Below are positions 1 to 5,490 of a stretch of 19,944 bases of DNA, piece after piece. A model generated the notes under the pieces. It had not been told where the DNA came from. It did not search any database and saw only the letters and a program-made list of their open reading frames with translations. This DNA comes from Methanomassiliicoccus sp. UBA6. GTDB lineage: Archaea; Thermoplasmatota; Thermoplasmata; Methanomassiliicoccales; Methanomassiliicoccaceae. The position numbers were made by a program, and so were the translations under genes. Each line of letters begins with the position of its first letter. The stretch's first letter is position 1. The DNA is taken from the NCBI GenBank assembly GCA_002508545.1, contig DAVH01000012.1:90573-110516 (forward strand), in the 5' to 3' direction.

Positions 1-57
1 GGCGGCGGTGGCCGCGGCCTCGTTGCCGGTCATGACCGTCGTGATCGCGTCACTCAC
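1..57 (-). CDS. porA: PorA, pyruvate:ferredoxin oxidoreductase alpha subunit, N-terminal 19 codons (cut by left edge)
   Basis: Only the first 19 codons are inside the window. They read V/M-S-D-A-I-T-T-V-M-T-G-N-E-A-A-A-T-A-A. The VMTGNEAAA stretch resembles the start of 2-oxoacid:ferredoxin oxidoreductase alpha subunits, where a short 'M-x-G-N-x-A-x-A' segment opens the pyrimidine-binding domain. The GTG at 57-55 is chosen as start because it overlaps the TGA (56-54) of the upstream porGD gene as GTGA, and because GGAGG lies at 72-68 on the minus strand, ten bases upstream. A later ATG (33-31) is possible but less likely. Position directly after PorG-PorD supports the alpha identity, since G-D-A-B is a common order for this enzyme. 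PorB would be expected next, outside the window. Too little is visible to exclude another 2-oxoacid oxidoreductase alpha chain. Confidence 0.7.
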   Translation of the reverse strand, partial: MSDAITTVMTGNEAAATAA

Positions 58-968
58 GGATTGCCGCCCTCCTCCTCGGGCACCATGCGGATGGCGTCCA
101 CCGGGCAGACCTCGGCGCAGATGCCGCAGCCCTTGCAGTACTCCAGGTCCCATCGCATGTAGTCGTCGTCCTGGCGCACGATCGCGGCGTCCGGGCAGGA
201 CCACCAGCACCTCAGGCACTTGATGCACCTTTCCTTCTTGTAGAGGGGGGTGGACCATTTCCACCGTCCGGTGCGGTGCTGCCAGGTGGTCGCCGGACCG
301 ACCTCCTCCTCGTCGTGAACGGTCTTCTTCAGGGAGACGCTGATGGGGATCTCGTCCCACACCGGCATCCATCTTCTCTCCTTGGCGAACTCCCGGTGGC
401 CGATGGTGCGACCCACGGCGGTGGCGTCGTACGCCATGCGCGCGGCCTCGGCGTTGAGTATCCCGGCACGGTGCCCCAGCTTGCTCCCGAAGCGGTCCTC
501 GATCGCCTCCACTATGGCGCCCATGGGCACGACGTCCCAAACGCGGGCGATGGCCCCCAGCATGGCGGTGTTGACCACCGGCATCTTGAGCGCCTCCAGG
601 GCGATGGAGCTGGCGTCCACGGTGCCGCACTCCGCGTCCACCCCCGCCCCCAGGTCCACCTCCTCCGGCCGATGGGTGGTGTTCATGACGACCTTTCCGC
701 CAGGCCGCAGGCCGGCCGTCGGGTCCACCAGCTCCACCAGGGAGGCGTCCATGATCACCACGAGGTGAGGCCGGTACACCTGGCTCTTGGTGCGTATCCT
801 AGAGGTATCGATGCGGGCGTACGCCTCCACCGGCGCGCCCCGGCGCTCCGCACCGAAGTAGGGGAACGCCTGCGCCTGGAACCCTGAGCGCACCGCCGCA
901 TCGGCCAAGGTCTGCGCGGCCATGACCGCGCCCTGGCCGCCTCTCCCGTGGAACCTGATCTCGTACAT
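54..968 (-). CDS. porG: PorG-PorD fusion: gamma and delta (ferredoxin-like) subunits of pyruvate:ferredoxin oxidoreductase
   Basis: A 304-residue protein. Residues 1 to about 185 are the gamma domain, opening with the glycine-rich HGRGGQGAV (7-15) and containing FGAERRGAP (38-46), both hallmarks of PorG-type subunits. After a linker, residues about 240-300 form a PorD-like 2[4Fe-4S] ferredoxin domain, with C248, C251, C254, C258 and C278, C281, C284, C288 in two CxxCxxCxxxCP motifs. The enzyme oxidises pyruvate plus CoA to acetyl-CoA and CO2 (or the reverse), passing electrons to ferredoxin in the cytoplasm. Gamma and delta are separate genes in many methanogens; here they are one polypeptide. 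The start at 968 is chosen because the gamma domain begins there and residues from any earlier start are junk-like. The gene is followed by porA with a GTGA overlap. A different 2-oxoacid substrate cannot be excluded. Confidence 0.88.
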   Translation of the reverse strand: MYEIRFHGRGGQGAVMAAQTLADAAVRSGFQAQAFPYFGAERRGAPVEAYARIDTSRIRTKSQVYRPHLVVIMDASLVELVDPTAGLRPGGKVVMNTTHRPEEVDLGAGVDAECGTVDASSIALEALKMPVVNTAMLGAIARVWDVVPMGAIVEAIEDRFGSKLGHRAGILNAEAARMAYDATAVGRTIGHREFAKERRWMPVWDEIPISVSLKKTVHDEEEVGPATTWQHRTGRWKWSTPLYKKERCIKCLRCWWSCPDAAIVRQDDDYMRWDLEYCKGCGICAEVCPVDAIRMVPEEEGGNP

Positions 969-995
969 GGCTAGTGACGGAAGAGAAGTAAAAGG

Positions 996-1005
996 ATAAT
1001 AAATT
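996..1005 (-). promoter_or_regulatory. TATA box of the porGDA operon
   Basis: On the minus strand this reads AATTTATTAT, an A/T block in GC-rich surroundings. It is centred about 33 bases before the porGD start codon, so transcription would start roughly 5-10 bases before the ATG. There is no Shine-Dalgarno sequence before the ATG, in line with a very short leader. Confidence 0.45.
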
Positions 1006-1019
1006 GGCCTGTAGGCCAA
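1004..1019 (-). terminator. Perfect inverted repeat after rubrerythrin: terminator or operator
   Basis: TTGGCCT-GT-AGGCCAA is a perfect 7-bp inverted repeat with a 2-base centre. It starts 6 bases past the rubrerythrin stop. On the minus strand it is followed by TTTATTAT and further T-rich DNA, so it could end the rubrerythrin transcript. It also abuts the por TATA box, so an operator role is equally possible. The sequence cannot decide between the two. Confidence 0.4.
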
Positions 1020-1024
1020 AAGTT

Positions 1025-1528
1025 TCAGAGGACTTCGCGGAACGATCTCCCCGGTGCACCGCACACCGCGCACTTCTCCGGGGCCTCGCCCTCCTCGATG
1101 TTGCCGCACACCGGGCAGATGTACAGCTTCTTGGCCGGAAGGTCCTTCTTGGCGTCGACAGACTCGGAGGCGGCCTTGTACAGGGCCTCGTGTATCTTCT
1201 CCACCTCGTTGGCGAAGGTGAACGAGCGCAGCGCGTCGGCGTTGCCATCCTTCTTGGCCTGCTCGATGAACCCGGGGTACATGGAGGTGTGCTCGTAGTT
1301 CTCCCCGGCGATGGCCTCGCGGAGGTTCTCCGCCGTCGAGCGTACTCCCTTCATCACCCTGAGGTGAGCGTGGGCGTGAATGGTCTCCGCTTCCGCGGCG
1401 GCCCGGAAGAGCTTGGCGACCTGCTCGTAGCCGTCCTGCTTGGCCTTCTGAGCGAACGCGAGGTACTTGCGGTTGGCCTGGGATTCTCCGGCGAAAGCCG
1501 CCTTCAGGTTCTCTGTCGTATCGGACAT
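1025..1528 (-). CDS. rbr: Rubrerythrin (non-haem di-iron peroxidase)
   Basis: A 167-residue cytoplasmic protein. Residues 1 to about 130 are the ferritin-like four-helix domain, carrying the di-iron ligand motifs around E15 (GESQANRKY), E48-x-x-H51 (EAETIHAHAH), E77/E80 (GENYEH) and E108-to-H113 (NEVEKIH). Residues about 136-160 are a rubredoxin-like Fe(SCys)4 knuckle with C138, C141, C153 and C156. Rubrerythrins reduce hydrogen peroxide in anaerobes using electrons from rubredoxin or NADH-linked partners. The start at 1528 matches the family N-terminus; the longer reading to 1639 adds residues lying over the promoter and is rejected. The gene has its own promoter flanked by a direct repeat (1551-1583). 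It sits just upstream of the oxygen-sensitive Por enzyme, so a protective role is a sensible inference. Confidence 0.95.
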   Translation of the reverse strand: MSDTTENLKAAFAGESQANRKYLAFAQKAKQDGYEQVAKLFRAAAEAETIHAHAHLRVMKGVRSTAENLREAIAGENYEHTSMYPGFIEQAKKDGNADALRSFTFANEVEKIHEALYKAASESVDAKKDLPAKKLYICPVCGNIEEGEAPEKCAVCGAPGRSFREVL

Positions 1529-1550
1529 GTTTTCTGACCGGCCGATAGAA

Positions 1551-1583
1551 TTGAGCCGAAGGTATATGACGTTTGAGCCGAAG
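1551..1583 (-). promoter_or_regulatory. Rubrerythrin promoter: TATA box between two 11-bp direct repeats
   Basis: On the minus strand CTTCGGCTCAA occurs twice, at 1583-1573 and 1561-1551, exactly 22 bp apart (two helical turns). Between them lies CATATACC (TATA-like, 1562-1569), centred about 37 bases before the rubrerythrin ATG, giving a leader of about 10 bases. The arrangement suggests a regulator binding two same-face sites around the TATA box. The upstream copy lies immediately past the ilvE stop codon. Confidence 0.6.
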
Positions 1584-1586
1584 CCC

Positions 1587-2534
1587 TCATTTCTTGCGGC
1601 GCCTGGCCGGCTTCTGGTCGATGGGGTCCACCCAATCAAGATGGTCCTCGACCTCGCCGCGGACCACCTTCCCGTACAGCTCCCTCAGCTCAGCGGTTAT
1701 CGGACCAGGCACATCCTTCCCGATGGGGATGCCGTCGATCGAGCGCACCGGATGCAGTTCGACCGCGGTGCCGGTCATGAAGACCTCGTCGGCGATGACG
1801 ATCTCCCCGCGGGTGATGCTGCGCTCCACGACCTCGTAGCCGAGCTCCCTGGCCAGTTCGATCACGGTGTCCCGGGTTATGCCCTCGAGGATGCCTTCCG
1901 ACAGCCCGGGGGTGATCAGCTGCCCGTGGCGGACCATGAACACGTTCTCCGCCGAGGCCTCCGCCACCGAGCCGTTGTGGTTCAGCATCAGCGCCTCGTC
2001 GGCGCCCTGCCGCATGGCCTCCCGCTTCGCTATGATCGAGCTGACGTAGTTGCCGCAGACCTTGGCGGTGAGCGAGGTCGCCAGATTGGACGGCCGCTCC
2101 CAGGAGGAGGTGATCAGGGACGCTCCCGGAGCCCCACCGCGGATGTACGCGCCCATGTGGATGGTCATGATGAGGACGTGCGTCGGGACGTTGACCGCGC
2201 CCAGACCCAGCTCCCCGTTCTCTCCGTAGTAGGCGAGCGGGCGGATGTAGTCCGCCTGGGACCCGTTGGCGCGGCAGACCTCCTTCACCGCATCGCACAG
2301 CTCGTCCAGGGAGTACTGCACGTCCAGCTGCATGAACCTGGCCGAGTCGAGGAACCTGACCATGTGGTCCCTGAGGCGGAACACCGCCCTCCCCTTCTTG
2401 GTATCGTACGCTCTCAAGCCTTCGTAGACGCCCCACCCGTAATGCAGGCCGTAGGCGAGGGGGGAGACGCATGCATCCCCTAGATCTATAAGTCGCCCGT
2501 CGAACCAGACCTTATCGTGTTTGTTCATCTTCAT
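1587..2534 (-). CDS. ilvE: Branched-chain amino acid aminotransferase (PLP fold type IV)
   Basis: A 315-residue protein, close to the usual length of about 300. It interconverts valine, leucine or isoleucine and their 2-oxoacids using 2-oxoglutarate/glutamate. Class-IV features visible are YGLHYGWGVYEGLRAY (28-43), the PLP-Schiff-base lysine K158 in TAKVCGNYVSS, the EASAENVF segment near 193-200, and MTGTAVELHPV near the C-terminus. The tail is unusually basic (RRRKK). Two ATGs are available, 2534 and 2528, both consistent with the upstream TATA box; 2534 is used. It has its own promoter, separate from the amino-acid ABC cassette upstream, but shares orientation with it, suggesting a common amino-acid theme. 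D-amino-acid aminotransferase or aminodeoxychorismate lyase share the fold, but the N-terminal motifs favour IlvE. Confidence 0.93.
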   Translation of the reverse strand: MKMNKHDKVWFDGRLIDLGDACVSPLAYGLHYGWGVYEGLRAYDTKKGRAVFRLRDHMVRFLDSARFMQLDVQYSLDELCDAVKEVCRANGSQADYIRPLAYYGENGELGLGAVNVPTHVLIMTIHMGAYIRGGAPGASLITSSWERPSNLATSLTAKVCGNYVSSIIAKREAMRQGADEALMLNHNGSVAEASAENVFMVRHGQLITPGLSEGILEGITRDTVIELARELGYEVVERSITRGEIVIADEVFMTGTAVELHPVRSIDGIPIGKDVPGPITAELRELYGKVVRGEVEDHLDWVDPIDQKPARRRKK

Positions 2535-2567
2535 CCCGACACCAAAATTGCACTATTATTAGCACTC

Positions 2568-2587
2568 CATTTTATAAAAAGAAGAGG
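2568..2587 (-). promoter_or_regulatory. Combined T-rich terminator of the ABC operon and TATA box of ilvE
   Basis: On the minus strand the 20 bases read CTCTTCTTTTTATAAAATGG. The T-run lies just after the ATPase stop codon (2596-2594) and looks like an archaeal poly-T terminator. The overlapping TTTATAAAA is a strong TATA box centred about 40 bases before the ilvE ATG. One short element therefore seems to end one transcript and begin the next. Confidence 0.55.
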
Positions 2588-2593
2588 GCATGG

Positions 2594-3364
2594 CTATTGG
2601 GGCGGAGGAGGGACCTGCTCCGCCTGGAGCACACGCTTAAGGAATTGCCGGGTGCGTTCGTTGCTCGGGTTGCTGAAGATCCTGTCGGGATCGCCTTCCT
2701 CAGCGACCATACCCTGGTCCAGGAAGACCACTCTGTCGGCGACGTCCCGGGCGAAGCCCATCTCATGGGTCACCACGACCATGGTCATGCCCATGTACGC
2801 CAGCTTCTTCATGACCTCCAGGACCTCTCCGATGAGCTCCGGGTCGAGGGCCGATGTCGGCTCATCGAACAGCAGCACCTTGGGGTGCATGGCGAAGGCC
2901 CGGGCGATGGCCACACGCTGCTGCTGTCCGCCAGAGAGCTCGCCGGGATAGGCATCCGCCTTCTCCCTCAGGCCGACCTTGTCCAGGGCCTCCAGCGCCA
3001 GCCTATCGGCCTCCTCCTTCGACAGCTTCTTGACCTCCCTGAGCGGAAGGGAAATGTTCTTCCTGGCGGTCAGGTGCATGAAGAGGTTGAAGCTCTGGAA
3101 CACCATGGTCATCTGGGAACGCACCAGGTCGATGTCGATGTCCTTTCCGATTATAGTGTACCCGTCGAACAGGATATCGCCGGCGTCGGGTTCGTTCAGC
3201 CGGTTGATGCACCTCAGGAGGGTGCTCTTCCCGCTGCCGGAAGGCCCTATGATCGCCACGACCTCTCCGGGCATCACCTTCATAGAGACGCCTTTGAGGA
3301 CGTGGTTCTCGCCGAAGCTCTTATGGATGTTCTTCATTTCTATCAGTGGGGTGACCATTTTCAC
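2594..3364 (-). CDS. glnQ: Polar amino-acid ABC transporter ATPase (GlnQ/HisP type)
   Basis: A 256-residue ATP-binding subunit, typical length for the polar amino-acid uptake family. Visible motifs: Walker A GPSGSGKST (40-48), Q-loop Q90, signature LSGGQ (143-147), Walker B LLFDEP followed by TSALDPE (164-176), and switch histidine H200. It would energise import through the permease encoded just upstream on the inner face of the membrane. The GTG start at 3364 overlaps the permease stop as GTGA, a coupled junction. An ATG six bases later (3358) is an equally good candidate, and a G-run (3371-3375 on the complement) sits at suitable distance for either. The C-terminus ends in a proline run (PPPPQ), not seen in most members. 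The exact amino-acid substrate cannot be read from the ATPase. Confidence 0.93.
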   Translation of the reverse strand: MKMVTPLIEMKNIHKSFGENHVLKGVSMKVMPGEVVAIIGPSGSGKSTLLRCINRLNEPDAGDILFDGYTIIGKDIDIDLVRSQMTMVFQSFNLFMHLTARKNISLPLREVKKLSKEEADRLALEALDKVGLREKADAYPGELSGGQQQRVAIARAFAMHPKVLLFDEPTSALDPELIGEVLEVMKKLAYMGMTMVVVTHEMGFARDVADRVVFLDQGMVAEEGDPDRIFSNPSNERTRQFLKRVLQAEQVPPPPQ

Positions 3365-4119
3365 TCAGCCCCCATGTAGCCGGGGATATGGAACTTTCTC
3401 TCCACGACCCTCATGATGTTCGAAGTGAACGTCGTCAGGGTGAAGTATATCAGAGCCACGAACAGGAAGGTGGTCAGGGGCTCGAAGTGAAATGTGATGA
3501 CCTTGGTGCTGAACCAGGTGACCTCCATCGCTCCGATGGCGTAGGCAAGGGAAGAGTCCTTGATGACGGTGACGTACTCGTTGGTCATCGGCGGAATGAT
3601 CAGCCTGAAGCCCTGGGGCAGGATGACGTGCCGCATCGCCTGGATGTAGGACATGCCAGAGGATCTGGCCGCTTCCATCTGGCCGCCAGATATTGACTGT
3701 ATACCGCCCCGGATGATCTCGGCCTGGTACGCACCGCTGTTCAGACCCAGGGCCAGCGTAGCTGCGATGGCGGCATCGTTGATGCTGGGCACATAAATTG
3801 ACAGAGCGAAGTACATGAAGAATATCTGGATAAGCAGAGGTACGCCCCTGAGTATCTCGACATAGACGGTCGCGACACCGTTGATGATGAAGTTGCGAGA
3901 TATGCGGCCCAGCCCGATGATAATGCCGATACCGAAGCCCATGACGATCGCGACGATGCTGATGAGGATTGTCTTGCCGATCGCCGGTATCCAACTATCG
4001 ATGTAATCAGAATTCACTGGTTGCTGGAGCATCAGCGCGAACACGATGATGATCGTGATCACAAGGCCGATCTTGCTCAGCGTGTTCTTGTGCTGGATTG
4101 CCAACTCTTTCAAGTCCAT
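3361..4119 (-). CDS. glnP: Polar amino-acid ABC transporter permease (GlnP/HisM type)
   Basis: A 252-residue inner-membrane protein with several hydrophobic segments (about 15-33, 48-70, 92-110, 115-130, 185-200, 215-232). It contains the cytoplasmic EAA loop, here GGQMEAARSSGMSYIQ through HVILPQ (145-169), which contacts the ATPase. N-terminal and C-terminal sequences match the three-to-five-helix family used for glutamine, histidine and arginine import. The start at ATG 4119 is preferred over the in-frame TTG at 4125. The gene lies 51 bases after the solute-binding gene and overlaps the ATPase by 4 bases, so the order is binding protein, permease, ATPase. A single permease gene implies a homodimeric channel. 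Confidence in family is high; substrate is unknown. Confidence 0.93.
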   Translation of the reverse strand: MDLKELAIQHKNTLSKIGLVITIIIVFALMLQQPVNSDYIDSWIPAIGKTILISIVAIVMGFGIGIIIGLGRISRNFIINGVATVYVEILRGVPLLIQIFFMYFALSIYVPSINDAAIAATLALGLNSGAYQAEIIRGGIQSISGGQMEAARSSGMSYIQAMRHVILPQGFRLIIPPMTNEYVTVIKDSSLAYAIGAMEVTWFSTKVITFHFEPLTTFLFVALIYFTLTTFTSNIMRVVERKFHIPGYMGAE

Positions 4120-4134
4120 TTTCAAGCCTGCCTT

Positions 4135-4144
4135 GTATATAAAA
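4135..4144 (-). promoter_or_regulatory. TATA-like T-rich element between binding-protein and permease genes
   Basis: The minus strand reads TTTTATATAC, a good TATA match, preceded by a T-rich stretch (CCCTTTCTTCC) after the binding-protein stop. It lies only about 20 bases before the permease ATG, a little close for a leaderless start. It could be an internal promoter, an attenuating terminator that lowers permease expression relative to binding protein, or neither. Confidence 0.3.
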
Positions 4145-4170
4145 GGAAGAAAGGGTTTCGGAGTGGGAGC

Positions 4171-5058
4171 TTAGATTAATCCCCACTTTTCCCTGAGCGC
4201 TTCCATTTCGCCGTTCTCAATCATCGTGTTGATGACCCGGTCGATGATCTCCTTAAGGTCAGTAGCCTCCTTGTTGAGGGCAACGCCGTAAGGCTCGTAG
4301 CTCGGGATGACTGCAGACACCTTCATCTCGCCGTTTGACAGGCCAGCATATTCCTCAGCGGTCGGCTTATCGATGATAAACACCTGGGACTGCCCGATTT
4401 GGACGTCCTGAGCGCAGCCAGCGATGGTCGGAAGGCTCTTGACCTTGTTGGCCGGATATTTGCCGGTGTCGATGAGCATCTTCTGCACCCACAGCTCAGA
4501 GGTAGTTCCGGTGTTGACCACGATGCTGCTGGCGTTGACCAGGTCATCAGCGGAGTTCAAGCTGTTGTCGCTGGTCTTGACGAGCATGCCGAAGCCTGCC
4601 TCGGCCATATAGTAGGGGGTGCTGAACAAGACCGTCTTGTTCCTCTCGTCGGTGATGGTCATCCCGGAAAGGCTCATGTCGATCTGCTTGTTGCTCAAGC
4701 TAGCCGGAATGGTGTTGAAGGCGACATCACGGATCTCGAGGGTGATAGGCACTCCAAGTTCGGCGGAAACGTTCTCAGTGATGCGGTTAGCCAGATCTAT
4801 GTCGAATCCTATGTAGGTACCGTTGACGGGGTCATACGATTCGAAGGGTATGAAGGTCGCTTCAGTGGCCATGATGATCTTTCCCTGGGACTTGATTTTC
4901 TCCAGGGCGGTCTGCTCCTTGGCCTCCAAGAAGCCTCCGAGCACGACCACCGCGATCAAAGCTACTACGACGACGGCCGCTATAACCGCTATCAGCATTT
5001 TATTGCCGCTCTTCTTCTTTAAAGGTGAGGGAGCCGTTCCTCCCGCAGAATCCGACAT
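4171..5058 (-). CDS. Membrane-anchored family-3 solute-binding protein of the amino-acid ABC cassette
   Basis: A 295-residue protein. Residues 1-20 are polar and basic (KKKSGNK), 21-43 form one strong hydrophobic helix, and the rest is a periplasm-facing two-lobe binding domain. There is no lipobox cysteine, so the helix is probably an uncleaved anchor. Family-3 landmarks are visible: GFDIDLANRI (84-93), the ligand carboxylate-binding arginine R139 in ITDERNK, STPYY (146-150), the NTGTTSE hinge (182-188) and D230 in IIDKP. These indicate an amino-acid ligand. It is first in the cassette with the permease and ATPase. The ATG at 5058 falls about where transcription should begin, so the mRNA is likely leaderless. 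It is paralogous to the binding protein at 5491-6330. Confidence 0.92.
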   Translation of the reverse strand: MSDSAGGTAPSPLKKKSGNKMLIAVIAAVVVVALIAVVVLGGFLEAKEQTALEKIKSQGKIIMATEATFIPFESYDPVNGTYIGFDIDLANRITENVSAELGVPITLEIRDVAFNTIPASLSNKQIDMSLSGMTITDERNKTVLFSTPYYMAEAGFGMLVKTSDNSLNSADDLVNASSIVVNTGTTSELWVQKMLIDTGKYPANKVKSLPTIAGCAQDVQIGQSQVFIIDKPTAEEYAGLSNGEMKVSAVIPSYEPYGVALNKEATDLKEIIDRVINTMIENGEMEALREKWGLI

Positions 5059-5066
5059 GTTTCTGC

Positions 5067-5090
5067 GATACGTTTACCACTAAATAAACA
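5067..5090 (-). promoter_or_regulatory. Core promoter of the amino-acid ABC cassette (leaderless type)
   Basis: The minus strand reads TGTTTATTTAGTGGTAAACG then TATC. The TATA-like TTTATTTA is centred about 27 bases before the ATG at 5058, which places the transcription start at or next to the start codon. The same 22-23 base block, with few changes, precedes the paralogous binding protein (6340-6361). Confidence 0.6.
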
Positions 5091-5105
5091 TACATCGACA
5101 TCTGG

Positions 5106-5119
5106 GTCCGATATCGGAC
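5106..5119. promoter_or_regulatory. 14-bp perfect palindrome upstream of the ABC cassette, likely operator
   Basis: GTCCGATATCGGAC is a perfect palindrome. Its centre lies about 54 bases before the ATG and 16 bases upstream of the TATA-like element. This suits a dimeric activator or regulator site. A looser TCCG-N10-CGGA pair stands at nearly the same distance from the paralogous gene (6373-6390). Confidence 0.45.
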
Positions 5120-5490
5120 AAAACGGGCCCTGTGTGTATTTCGTAATGAAATAAAATATTTCGAAGAAAAGAATGAACAATCGACCATAAAAGATGAGCC
5201 TGGACGATTTTTCGAAATATGTTAAAATCGCAGCTATTATTATTGACGGTCATGACTTGATAACAACGCTGGATGTGAAGACGCCGATGTGTAGGCGAAT
5301 TGATAGGAAATGTACGACGGTCGTGAAGCAAAGCACCGTATATCGGCCTCGCCGACGGCAGGCTCGCCCCACAGCCCCTGTAGCCGGAGTGTATCGGAAG
5401 ACGCTATCGCCCTCAGAGTTTGGAGCATTAGAGTTCCTCTCGCCTTCCTGTGAGCTGAATAAATGAAAAAATGGAAAGGAATTGGAACTA
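5120..5490. other. Intergenic stretch with no recognisable gene; long inverted repeat
   Basis: Between the two solute-binding genes there are 432 bases (5059-5490) without a convincing gene. The first half is AT-rich compared with its surroundings. It holds a perfect 10-bp inverted repeat (5156-5165 with 5211-5220), extendable to about 13 pairs in RNA with one G-U pair. A plus-strand reading from ATG 5194 to 5466 (90 residues, MSLDDFSKYVKIAAI...) follows a TATA-like AATAAAATAT at a plausible distance. I recognise no family in it, and its second half looks like random basic translation. It could be a small RNA locus, a short peptide gene or decayed DNA. Confidence 0.35.
5456..5473 (-). terminator. 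T-rich terminator of the solitary solute-binding gene
   Basis: About 20 bases past the stop codon the minus strand reads CCATTTTTTCATTTATT, a poly-T tract without an obvious hairpin, as expected for archaeal transcription termination. It supports independent transcription of this gene from the ABC cassette downstream. Confidence 0.5.

Noticed and set aside
1528..1639. Longer N-terminus for rubrerythrin
   Set aside because: The extension would be translated from the promoter with its direct repeats and does not match the family start.
1467..2483. Plus-strand open reading of 338 codons opposite ilvE
   Set aside because: It is the antisense shadow of a well-identified aminotransferase in GC-rich DNA; the translation is rich in R, D, H and P with no family resemblance.
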